This document shows positions 29,997 through 37,555 of a DNA stretch of 64,000 nucleotides, in pieces. This stretch comes from Corynebacterium jeddahense (lineage in GTDB: Bacteria; Actinomycetota; Actinomycetes; Mycobacteriales; Mycobacteriaceae). The translations under genes were made by a program, and so were the position numbers. The notes below the pieces were generated by a model. The model had not been told where the DNA came from. It was given only the letters and a program-made list of their open reading frames with translations, and did no database searches. Every line of letters begins with the position of its first letter. The stretch's first letter is position 1. The DNA is taken from positions 1,116,001 through 1,180,000 of the forward strand of contig NZ_CP063194.1 of the NCBI RefSeq assembly GCF_028609865.1, given 5' to 3'.

Positions 29997-31118
29997 ATGG
30001 CCTACCTCGATCACGCAGCCACCACCCCCATGCGCCAGTGCGCCGTCGACGTGTGGGTCGAGCACTCGGGCGCGCTCAACGCCGGCAGCCCGCACGCCGC
30101 CGGCCGCCGCGCGAACGCGGTGCTCGCCGATGCCCGTGAGCGCGTCGCGGCGGCCCTCGGCGCGGACCCAGTCGAGGTCGTGTTCACCGGCTCCGGCACC
30201 GAGGCGAACAACATCGGGGTGCGCGGGCTTTACCTGGCCTCCGGCATCCCCCGCGTCATCTCCACCCCGATCGAGCACCCCGCCGTGCTCGAGCCGGTCA
30301 AGGCCCTGGGCCAGACCGTCGCGGAGGTGGCGTGGCTGCCGGTGGGACGCGACGGGCACGTGCGCGACCTCGCCGCGCTCGACGAGCCGGCCGCGGTGGC
30401 GGCGGTGATGTGGGCGAACAACGAGACCGGCGCGATCCAGCCGGTCGGCGAGGTCGTCGAGCGCGCGTCCGCGGCCGGCACGCCAGTGCACGTCGACGCG
30501 GTGCAGGCCGTCGGCCACGTGCCGGTGGACTTCCACGCGTGCGGCGCGACGACGCTCGCCGCGAGCGCCCACAAGTTCGGCGGCCCGCGCGGCACGGGGA
30601 TACTGCTGGCCAGGCGCTCGCCGGCGCCGCTGCCGGTCGTCCTCGGCGGGGGCCAGGAACGCGGCATCCGCTCCGGCACCGTCGACGTCGCCTCAGCTGC
30701 CGCGACGGCCGCCGCGCTCGAGGAGGCCGTCGCCGAGATGGGCCGCGAGCGGGCGCGGGTGCGGGGCTTGCGCGACGCGCTGCTCTCGGGGGTGGCGGCG
30801 GCGGTGCCGGAGGTGATCGTCGCTACGCAGGAGCCCGCGCTCGACGGGCACGCGCACATGATGTTTCCCGGCGCGAACGCGGACGCGCTCATCATGCTGC
30901 TCGACGCGGCGGGCATCGAGGTCGCCGCCGGCTCCGCGTGCGCGAGCGGGGTGGTGCGCATGAGCCACGTGCTCGAGACGATGGGCTTTACCGAGCGCGA
31001 GGCGATGGGCGCGCTGCGCGTCACGGTGGGGAGGACGACCACCAGCGACGACGTCGAGCGCTTCCTCGCGGCGATCGCGGGCGTGGTGGAGCGGGCGCGC
31101 GCGGCCGGCGCGATCTAA
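29997..31118 (+). CDS. Cysteine desulfurase (NifS/IscS type)
   Basis: A PLP enzyme of 373 residues that takes sulfur from cysteine. PLP-binding Lys193 is in SAHKFGGPRG, and the persulfide Cys314 is in GSACASG. In actinobacteria an IscS-type enzyme is usually encoded just before mnmA and supplies sulfur for tRNA 2-thiouridine. Here mnmA is 9 kb away with the lysozyme, lipid and copper genes in between, but a functional link is still likely. Confidence 0.93.
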   Translation: MAYLDHAATTPMRQCAVDVWVEHSGALNAGSPHAAGRRANAVLADARERVAAALGADPVEVVFTGSGTEANNIGVRGLYLASGIPRVISTPIEHPAVLEPVKALGQTVAEVAWLPVGRDGHVRDLAALDEPAAVAAVMWANNETGAIQPVGEVVERASAAGTPVHVDAVQAVGHVPVDFHACGATTLAASAHKFGGPRGTGILLARRSPAPLPVVLGGGQERGIRSGTVDVASAAATAAALEEAVAEMGRERARVRGLRDALLSGVAAAVPEVIVATQEPALDGHAHMMFPGANADALIMLLDAAGIEVAAGSACASGVVRMSHVLETMGFTEREAMGALRVTVGRTTTSDDVERFLAAIAGVVERARAAGAI

Positions 31119-31156
31119 CGCGCGTGTCGCGTGTGGTTTGTGTGACGCAAGTGCTT

Positions 31157-31162
31157 TAGTGT
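31157..31162 (+). promoter_or_regulatory. -10 box of GH25 lysozyme gene, leaderless
   Basis: TAGTGT ends seven bases before the ATG at 31170. This argues against a TTG at 31161 as start, since it lies inside the promoter. Confidence 0.5.
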
Positions 31163-31169
31163 GTTGGTC

Positions 31170-32225
31170 ATGCACTTCTCTCGCCGCATCCGCTCCGTTG
31201 CCGCCGCCGTGGCCACGCTCGCCCTCGGGCTGAGCACGGTCGCGCCCGTGACCGAACCCGCCGAGGCGCAGTCGTTTCCCGGCGTCGTCTCCGGCGTCGA
31301 CGTCGCCGGCCACCAGCGCCCGGGCGGCGCCGCCATCGATTGGAAGTCCGTGGGCACGATCGGCGGGCAGGACTTCGCTTTCGTGAAGGCCTCCGAGGGC
31401 GAGGGCTGGAAGAACGAGTACTACGACGAGGACGCCAAGGCCGCCGCCGACGCTGGCCTCAAGGTCGGCGCCTACCACTACGCCCGCCCGGCGGAGGACG
31501 CCGCGACGCAGGCGCGCTACTTCGCCTCCGTGATCAACGCGGGCCCGGCGACGCAGCTGCCGCCGGTGCTCGACCTCGAGGTCGACGAGGGCCTCGGCCC
31601 CGTCCAGCTCGCCGCCTGGACGCAGACGTTCCTCTCCGAGGTGCAGGCGCGGACCGGCAAGCGCCCGATGATCTACACTTACCGCTACTTCTGGTACGAG
31701 CGCATGGACAACACGAACGCGTTCACGTCCTACCCGCTGTGGCTCGCCGCCTACCAGAACCAGCCGCCCGCCCCGGTCGGCGGCTGGGACAAGCTGAGCT
31801 TCTGGCAGCGCAGCGAGTCGGGCCGCGTCGTGGGCATCAACACCCCGGTGGACATGAACATCTTCAACGGCAACGAGGGCCAGCTCGGCCAGTTCGCCGC
31901 GGGCAACCTGCGCGCCGGCGGCGGCGTGCTCGAGCGCTTCCAGGCGCCGGACTCCGGCGAGCTCAAGGTGCTCGAGCAGGACAACACCGCGCTCGTCGTC
32001 GCCATCCTCGCGCTCGCCTCGGGTGGCCTTGGGGCGCAGCAGCTTATCGACGCCGCCCGGCTCGCCGGCTTCGACCCGACCGACGCGGACAACATCGCCG
32101 GCCTCGTCCGCGCGCTCGCGAACCAGGGCGAGCTGCCCGTCGACGACCTGCGCACCATGATGATCGGCAACTACCAGATCGGCGACCTGCTCATCCTCCT
32201 CGACAACGCCGCGAAGCAGGCCTAG
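31170..32225 (+). CDS. Secreted GH25 lysozyme-like hydrolase
   Basis: A 351-residue exported protein: basic start, hydrophobic core and AEA-Q cleavage site near residue 33. The GH25 domain (about 38-245) has the catalytic Asp/Glu candidates in SGVDVAGHQ (Asp44) and VLDLEVDEG (Asp135, Glu137). It should cleave the glycan of peptidoglycan. The C-terminal hundred residues (Ala/Leu/Asp-rich) are not part of GH25 and may anchor to the wall or mycomembrane. Its TAG overlaps the stop of the convergent lipase gene in a CTAG. Confidence 0.9.
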   Translation: MHFSRRIRSVAAAVATLALGLSTVAPVTEPAEAQSFPGVVSGVDVAGHQRPGGAAIDWKSVGTIGGQDFAFVKASEGEGWKNEYYDEDAKAAADAGLKVGAYHYARPAEDAATQARYFASVINAGPATQLPPVLDLEVDEGLGPVQLAAWTQTFLSEVQARTGKRPMIYTYRYFWYERMDNTNAFTSYPLWLAAYQNQPPAPVGGWDKLSFWQRSESGRVVGINTPVDMNIFNGNEGQLGQFAAGNLRAGGGVLERFQAPDSGELKVLEQDNTALVVAILALASGGLGAQQLIDAARLAGFDPTDADNIAGLVRALANQGELPVDDLRTMMIGNYQIGDLLILLDNAAKQA

Positions 32226-32836
32226 CACCCGAGCGCCGCGAGAATCGCCCCGGTCTGCCGCGGCAGCGCGTTGTGCCGCACCCCGTGCAGCTCCACGACG
32301 CGCCCCAAGCGTGACGACGCCTCCGGCACCACCCGATCCGCGTCCGAGACCACCGAGACGACCTCGACCCCCGCGGGCACGGCCGGCTCGCCGCGGAAGG
32401 CGTCGAGTTCAACGAACGACTCGCCGAGCACGCGGCGCACGAGCCACGCGGGCCCCCAGCCCGTCTGGGTGCCACGCCAGCACGCCCCGAGGCCTACGAG
32501 TGTGCGCACCCGCGCCCGCACAGCCGGCACCGCGAGCGCCCGCAAGCCGACGAGCCCGCCGTAGGAATGCCCGACGATGTCGACACGCTCGACCGCATCC
32601 GGCAGCCCGGCGATGGTGCGGGCGACGGCGGCGGCGCAGTCGTCGAGACGCAGTGTGCCCCTGCGCCCGTACGCGGGGGCGAGCAGGCCGACGCCGCGGG
32701 CGGAAAGCTCGCGCGCGAGGGGGCGGAACGCGTACGGGGTGCCGAGCGTGCCGTGCAGCGCGACGACGACGCGCGGCTGTGAGTTTGCTGTGGATGGGTC
32801 GGGAAGTAGCGGCGGGATCTGGGCGGCGAGCGACAT
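32222..32836 (-). CDS. Alpha/beta hydrolase (lipase/esterase-like)
   Basis: A compact 204-residue hydrolase without signal peptide. The nucleophile is Ser91 in GHSYGG, the oxyanion region is VVALHGTLGTPYAF, and the acid and base are probably in VVSDADRVVP and GVRHNALP. The substrate is unknown. The ATG at 32836 follows TAGGTT by eight bases (leaderless), and the divergent esterase gene starts only 20 bases away. Confidence 0.82.
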   Translation of the reverse strand: MSLAAQIPPLLPDPSTANSQPRVVVALHGTLGTPYAFRPLARELSARGVGLLAPAYGRRGTLRLDDCAAAVARTIAGLPDAVERVDIVGHSYGGLVGLRALAVPAVRARVRTLVGLGACWRGTQTGWGPAWLVRRVLGESFVELDAFRGEPAVPAGVEVVSVVSDADRVVPEASSRLGRVVELHGVRHNALPRQTGAILAALGC

Positions 32837-32842
32837 GGGGAG

Positions 32843-32850
32843 TAAACCTA
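32843..32850. promoter_or_regulatory. Overlapping divergent -10 boxes
   Basis: On the minus strand TAGGTT (32845-32850) lies eight bases before the lipase ATG. On the plus strand TAAACC (32843-32848), a weaker box, lies eight bases before the esterase GTG. Both boxes share four bases, so RNA polymerase could not use both at once. Confidence 0.4.
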
Positions 32851-32856
32851 CTCACC

Positions 32857-34083
32857 GTGCAAGCGATTCGAGCGATCCCGGTGGTCGGGCACGACGCCGC
32901 GGCGGTGATCTCCTGCCTGCTCGGGCTGGCGGTCGTGGCGGTGCTCGGGCTCATGGGGCCGAGGCTGCGCACGCTGTGGGCGGCGCTGGCCACCGCCGCG
33001 GTGATGGCGGTGGTGGTGTTCTACCTCTCCGTGTGGCCGAAGCCGTTCCCGGACGGCATCCCGGTGCCGGTGTATTCGAGCTGGGCCGTCGGCGTCTTCG
33101 CCGTGATGGGCGTCGTCTTCGCCAAACGCTGGCGGCGCCTCGCGCTCGCGGCGGTGGCGGTGCCCGCGGTCGCGCTCGCGTACCTGGGTACCAATCTGGA
33201 ATACCAGCAGTACCCGACGGTCGGGTCGTTCCGGCCCGTGCCGGTGAGCGTGAACATGACGCTCGAGCAGTTCGAGCAGTCGACGTCCGCGCCAACGCTC
33301 AACGGCCGCGAGGTTGGCGCGCTGGTGACCGTGCCGGCGGCGCCGATGCGCGACGCCGTCGCCTACGTCCCGCCGGCCTACTGGCACGGCGCGACGCTAC
33401 CCGTCATGGTGCTGCTCTCCGGCAGCCCGGGCACCCCGATGGGCTGGTTCACCGACGGCCAGGCCACGCAGACCGCCGACAACTTCCAACAGGGCCACGA
33501 CGGCGCCTCGCCGATCGTCGTCGGCGTCGACGGCACCGGGTCGACCACCGGCAACCCCGCCTGCGTCGACGGGCCGAACCTGAATATGCAGACTTACCTA
33601 GCCGAGGACATCCCGGCGCTGCTCAAGGACACGTTCCGCGTCAACCCCGACCAGTCCACGTGGACCATCGGGGGCTTGAGCTACGGCGGCACGTGCTCGC
33701 TGCAGGTGGTTACGAACAACCCGCACGCCTACGGCACGTTCCTCGACTTCTCCGGCGAGCCCGAGCCGACCGTGGGCACGCACGAGAAGACGGTCGACGA
33801 GCTCTTCGGCGGCGACGAGGACGCGTTCCTCGCCGTCAACCCCTCGACGCTGCTCGTCCGCGCCGCCGGGTCGGACACGTACCGGGGCATCGCGGGCCGC
33901 TTCGTCGCCGGCGAGCGTGACCCCATGTCGAGTGCCGCCCTGCCGCACCTCAACCACCTCGCCCAGGCCGCGGGGATGCGCACCACCTACACCGCGCTGC
34001 CGGGCGGCCACAGCTACCAGGTGTGGCGCGTCGCGCTGCGCGAGAACTTCGATTTCGCCGCCCAGCGGGGAGGGATCCGATGA
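32857..34083 (+). CDS. Membrane-anchored alpha/beta-hydrolase esterase
   Basis: A 408-residue protein with three or four N-terminal membrane helices (to about residue 110) and an extracytoplasmic esterase domain. The nucleophile is Ser275 in GGLSYGGTC; a catalytic His is probably in PGGHSYQVW. The fold is of the esterase D/mycolyltransferase type. It overlaps the aminoacyl-lipid synthase (ATGA), which matches hydrolases such as AhyD that remove amino acids from aminoacylated lipids. That role is inferred from the pairing. Confidence 0.83.
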   Translation: MQAIRAIPVVGHDAAAVISCLLGLAVVAVLGLMGPRLRTLWAALATAAVMAVVVFYLSVWPKPFPDGIPVPVYSSWAVGVFAVMGVVFAKRWRRLALAAVAVPAVALAYLGTNLEYQQYPTVGSFRPVPVSVNMTLEQFEQSTSAPTLNGREVGALVTVPAAPMRDAVAYVPPAYWHGATLPVMVLLSGSPGTPMGWFTDGQATQTADNFQQGHDGASPIVVGVDGTGSTTGNPACVDGPNLNMQTYLAEDIPALLKDTFRVNPDQSTWTIGGLSYGGTCSLQVVTNNPHAYGTFLDFSGEPEPTVGTHEKTVDELFGGDEDAFLAVNPSTLLVRAAGSDTYRGIAGRFVAGERDPMSSAALPHLNHLAQAAGMRTTYTALPGGHSYQVWRVALRENFDFAAQRGGIR

Positions 34084-36479
34084 AGGTACTCAAGGCAACA
34101 CCGGTCACCATCGCGCTCGTGGCCTGCATGTGGGCCGCGTACGCGTGGCGCGGCGACCTCGGCTACAACCTGCCCGCCGACGTGCACATTTGGCACGCGC
34201 TCACCGCAGGGATCACCGCGCCGAACATCACCTCCGCGGTGGTGGCCACGCTCGCTGCAGCGTGCTTCGCGCTGCCGGCGGAGGCGAAGCTGGGCTCGCG
34301 CGCGTTCGCGCTTGCCGCCGTCGCCTCGCAGGCCGTCGCCGCGCCGATCGCGTGCGTCCTCGGCGCCGCCGTCGAGCGCGCCGGGTTCAACCGGTGGGGC
34401 GCCGACCTCACCAACGAGGTCTACTGCACCCCGCTCGCCTGGATCTTCGGCCCGCTCGCCTTCGCCACCGCGTCGATGGGCGTGCTGTGGCGGCGCCGTC
34501 TGCGCCTCGTCATGGCGGCGCTCACCGGCACGCTCGTGCTGTACTCGGGCACGCTCGCCGACGTTGTCGCGTTCACGGCCGTCGTCGCGGGGTGGATCGC
34601 GGGCGAGCTGAGCTTTGGGGCGACGCGGCCGAGCCGGAGGACGTCGATACGCGAATCGCGCGTGCTGGTCGCGGTCCTCTTCGTCGCGGTCTCGGTGGGC
34701 CCGGTGCTCACCGCGCTCAACCCCGGCGCGCAGGGCCCGTTCGCGGCCGAGAGCCTGCTCATGTGGGAGCCGGCCGTCGCGGCGCACGAGGTGCAACAGC
34801 GCTGCGCCGACCCCGGCGCGCTCGACTGCCTCGAGGCGATGGCGATCAACCAGCAGCACGGGCTCGCGCCGCTGCTGCTCAACATCGTCCCCGTCGCGCT
34901 CGCCGCGGTGCTGGCCACCGGGCTGCGGCGCGGGCGCCGGCTCGCGTGGTGGGGCGCGGTGGCGCTGAGCGTCGCGTCGCTCGCGGTGGTTACCGCCCAG
35001 GTGGCGGGCCGTGGTGAGGACGCGCTCACCGCCGCCAACACCGCGCTCGTCGTGCTGCCGTGGGTGGTTATGCTCGCGGTGCTCGTGGCCACACGCGCCC
35101 GGTTCGCCGTCGCCTCCGACGCCCGCCCCGCGCTCGCGCCGGCCGGCCTCGCGCTCGCGGGTACGGCCGCCGCGTGGGTCGCCGGCGCCATGGCGCTGCG
35201 CGGCGGGTTCATCGGCGAGGTGACGCTCGGCAACGCGCTCGCGGAGCTGCCGGCGCGCTACCTCCCGCCCGCGGTCGCGGTGCAGCTCGACCACCGCATC
35301 TTCCCACACTCGGGTGCGGCGTGGGCGCTCTACGAGTGGGTCGGCGTCGTGTTCTGGGCCGTCGCGCTCGTCGCGCTCTACCGGGTGCTCGCCGCCGCCC
35401 CGGCCGCCCCCGCGCGCGCCGACCGGGAGCGCGCGAGGCGCATGCTTATCGACGGCACCGGCGACCACCTCGCCTGGATGGGCCAGTGGGACGGCAACCG
35501 CTACTTTTTCGCCGGCGAGGCTGGCTACGTCGCGTACCGCGTCTCGCACAACATCGCGGTGACGGTCGGCTCGCCCGTGGTCGGCGAGGGCGCGACCGAG
35601 CAGGACGTGGCCGCCGCGTTCGAGCGCTTCGCCGCCGCCCAGGGCTGGCAGGTGGCGTGGTACTCGGTGCCGGCGTCGTTTGACCGGCCGGGCTTTCGCA
35701 CCCTCCACGTCGCCGAGGAATCCGTGCTCTACACCGACAACCTCGAGTTTAAGGGCAAGAAGTTCCAGAACATCCGCACCGCCCGCAACCGCGCCGCGAA
35801 GGAAGGCGTGCGCGCGGTGTGGACGGCGTGGGCGGACTGCGGCTTCGAGATGCGCGAGAAGATCGCCGCGCTGTCCGAACAGTGGGTCGCCGACAAGGCG
35901 CTGCCGGAGATGGGCTTTACCCTCGGCGGCCTGGAGGAACTGCGCGACCCGGACACGAAGCTCCTCCTCGCCGTCGACGAGGAGGGCCGCCTGCACGGCG
36001 TGACCAGTTGGCTGCCGGTCTACGAGCACGGCGAGCTCGCCGGGTACACGCTCGACTTCATGCGCCGCGACGCGGACGGGTTCCGCCCCGTCATCGAGTA
36101 CCTGCTCGCGGAGGCGGCCGTCGTCGCCGGGTCGGAGGGCCTGGGCTGGGTGTCGCTGTCCGGCGCGCCGCTCGCGCGTACCGACGAGCCGACGGCCTTC
36201 CTCGAGATCCTCCTCGACAAGACCGGCGCGACCATCGAGCCCCTCTACGGCTTCCGCTCGCTGGCCGCCTCGAAGCACAAGTTCCACCCGACGCACACGA
36301 GCTGGAACCTCGCTTACGACGACGAGCTTGCCCTGCCGTCCATCGGGCTCGCGGTGGTGAGCTGCTACCTGCCCGACATGAAGACCGCGGACATGGCGGC
36401 GGTGGTGAAGGAGTTTCTCAGCCGGCGGGATCAAACCGAGGCGACGTCGCCAGCCGCCGCGCCCACGCCTCGCCCTTGA
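34080..36479 (+). CDS. Aminoacyl-phosphatidylglycerol/-diacylglycerol synthase
   Basis: A 799-residue protein. The N-terminal 440 residues contain about 10 membrane helices, possibly a flippase-like module. The C-terminal DUF2156 domain (about 450-770) has the GNAT-like transferase fold, with YVAYRVSHNIAVTVGSPV, KKFQNIRTARNRAAKEG and LGWVSLSGAPLA. It transfers an amino acid (Ala or Lys) from tRNA to a membrane lipid, altering surface charge. The lysyl-tRNA synthetase fusion of mycobacterial LysX is absent. Its 3' end overlaps the convergent spermidine-synthase-like gene by 62 bases. Confidence 0.88.
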   Translation: MKVLKATPVTIALVACMWAAYAWRGDLGYNLPADVHIWHALTAGITAPNITSAVVATLAAACFALPAEAKLGSRAFALAAVASQAVAAPIACVLGAAVERAGFNRWGADLTNEVYCTPLAWIFGPLAFATASMGVLWRRRLRLVMAALTGTLVLYSGTLADVVAFTAVVAGWIAGELSFGATRPSRRTSIRESRVLVAVLFVAVSVGPVLTALNPGAQGPFAAESLLMWEPAVAAHEVQQRCADPGALDCLEAMAINQQHGLAPLLLNIVPVALAAVLATGLRRGRRLAWWGAVALSVASLAVVTAQVAGRGEDALTAANTALVVLPWVVMLAVLVATRARFAVASDARPALAPAGLALAGTAAAWVAGAMALRGGFIGEVTLGNALAELPARYLPPAVAVQLDHRIFPHSGAAWALYEWVGVVFWAVALVALYRVLAAAPAAPARADRERARRMLIDGTGDHLAWMGQWDGNRYFFAGEAGYVAYRVSHNIAVTVGSPVVGEGATEQDVAAAFERFAAAQGWQVAWYSVPASFDRPGFRTLHVAEESVLYTDNLEFKGKKFQNIRTARNRAAKEGVRAVWTAWADCGFEMREKIAALSEQWVADKALPEMGFTLGGLEELRDPDTKLLLAVDEEGRLHGVTSWLPVYEHGELAGYTLDFMRRDADGFRPVIEYLLAEAAVVAGSEGLGWVSLSGAPLARTDEPTAFLEILLDKTGATIEPLYGFRSLAASKHKFHPTHTSWNLAYDDELALPSIGLAVVSCYLPDMKTADMAAVVKEFLSRRDQTEATSPAAAPTPRP

Positions 36480-37215
36480 ACTGCGACGGCACCGCGCCCT
36501 TGAGCAGGTTGCGGGTGAGCGCGTCGCTCGCTTCCAGCGGCCGGTTCGCGCCGATAAGCACGATGTTGCCGTAGCGCCGGCCCTTGAGCATCGGCGGATC
36601 CGCGATCGCGGCGACGTGCGGGAACACCTCGCACATCCCGGCGAGCTCCTCCTTCGCCTCGGTGAGGTCCGCGTGCGATCCGCAGTTGGCCACGTAGAGG
36701 CCGCCCTCGCTGAGCGACGCCCGCGCGCTGCGGTAAAACTCCACCGTCGTCAGGTTGCGCGGCGTGGTCGCCGAGGAGAAGACGTCTCGGATGATCACGT
36801 CGCGCGTGGCGGGTTTGAAGCCGTCCGTTTCCTCGCGGGCGTCGCCGACCCGGATTTTCACGGTGGGGGACCGGGGGACGTCGAAACGCTGCCGCGCGAG
36901 CTGAGCCAGCTCGCCGTCGATCTCGACGACCGTGTTGCGCGAGCCGGGCCAGGTGTGCGCGAAGTAGCGCGCGAGCGTGCAGGCGCCGCCGCCGAGGTGC
37001 GTCAGGCGCGACTTCGGCTTCGCCTCGTCCGGGTACGCGTCGTCGAGGAAGTCCGCGATCCAGCGCATGTACTCGAAATCCAACCGGGTCGGCTCGCCTG
37101 GGACGACGTGAGAGCTGGGCACGCCGTTGACCAGCAGGACCATGGAGCCGTCTGGCTCGTGGAGGATCTCGGCGGTGCCGGTGTCGATCTCGAAAAACTC
37201 GCTTTTCGCGGCCAT
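36418..37215 (-). CDS. Spermidine synthase-like methyltransferase-fold protein
   Basis: A 265-residue protein with the Rossmann motif LTHLGGGACTLARYFA, VVEIDGELAQLAR and IRVGDAREET. It resembles spermidine synthases, but the active-site acidic motif appears as IIRDVFSS, so polyamine activity is uncertain; many actinobacterial relatives are simply called fused or orphan spermidine synthases. The start is eight bases after a TACCCT box (leaderless). Confidence 0.75.
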   Translation of the reverse strand: MAAKSEFFEIDTGTAEILHEPDGSMVLLVNGVPSSHVVPGEPTRLDFEYMRWIADFLDDAYPDEAKPKSRLTHLGGGACTLARYFAHTWPGSRNTVVEIDGELAQLARQRFDVPRSPTVKIRVGDAREETDGFKPATRDVIIRDVFSSATTPRNLTTVEFYRSARASLSEGGLYVANCGSHADLTEAKEELAGMCEVFPHVAAIADPPMLKGRRYGNIVLIGANRPLEASDALTRNLLKGAVPSQFKGEAWARRLATSPRFDPAG

Positions 37216-37223
37216 GGCAGGTG

Positions 37224-37229
37224 AGGGTA
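37224..37229 (-). promoter_or_regulatory. -10 box of spermidine synthase-like gene, leaderless
   Basis: TACCCT on the minus strand ends eight bases before the ATG at 37215. Confidence 0.45.
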
Positions 37230-37236
37230 CTCGAGG

Positions 37237-37521
37237 CTAGGATTTCACCAGTCGAGCGATAGCTGCGGACGCTTCTTCGATCTTTGCGTCGGCTTCCTGA
37301 CCGTCGCTCATCGCATCGGCAACACAGTGCTTCAAGTGGTCGTCCAACAGGCCCAGTGCTACGCCCTTCAGGGCCGCGTTTACCGCACTGATCTGGGTGA
37401 GGATGTCAATGCAGTAGGCGTTTTCGTCGATCATGCGGTGAATACCGCGGGTTTGCCCCTCGATACGTTTGAGCCGGGCGAGGTAGCGGTCTTTATCGCC
37501 GATGTAGCCGTGGTCGTTCAT
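37237..37521 (-). CDS. csoR: Copper-sensing repressor CsoR
   Basis: A 94-residue all-helical repressor (DUF156). The Cu(I) ligands are Cys37 (YCIDIL), His62 and Cys66 (HLKHC), the classic C-H-C set of copper sensors. The second of two adjacent ATGs is chosen because AGGAGG lies six bases before it. It is the second gene of the copB-csoR transcript, 34 bases after copB, so it should control its own operon through the operator at 39787-39801. Confidence 0.92.
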   Translation of the reverse strand: MNDHGYIGDKDRYLARLKRIEGQTRGIHRMIDENAYCIDILTQISAVNAALKGVALGLLDDHLKHCVADAMSDGQEADAKIEEASAAIARLVKS

Positions 37522-37555
37522 CATGGGCCTCCTGGATGGTGTGAGCGGTGTCGGG

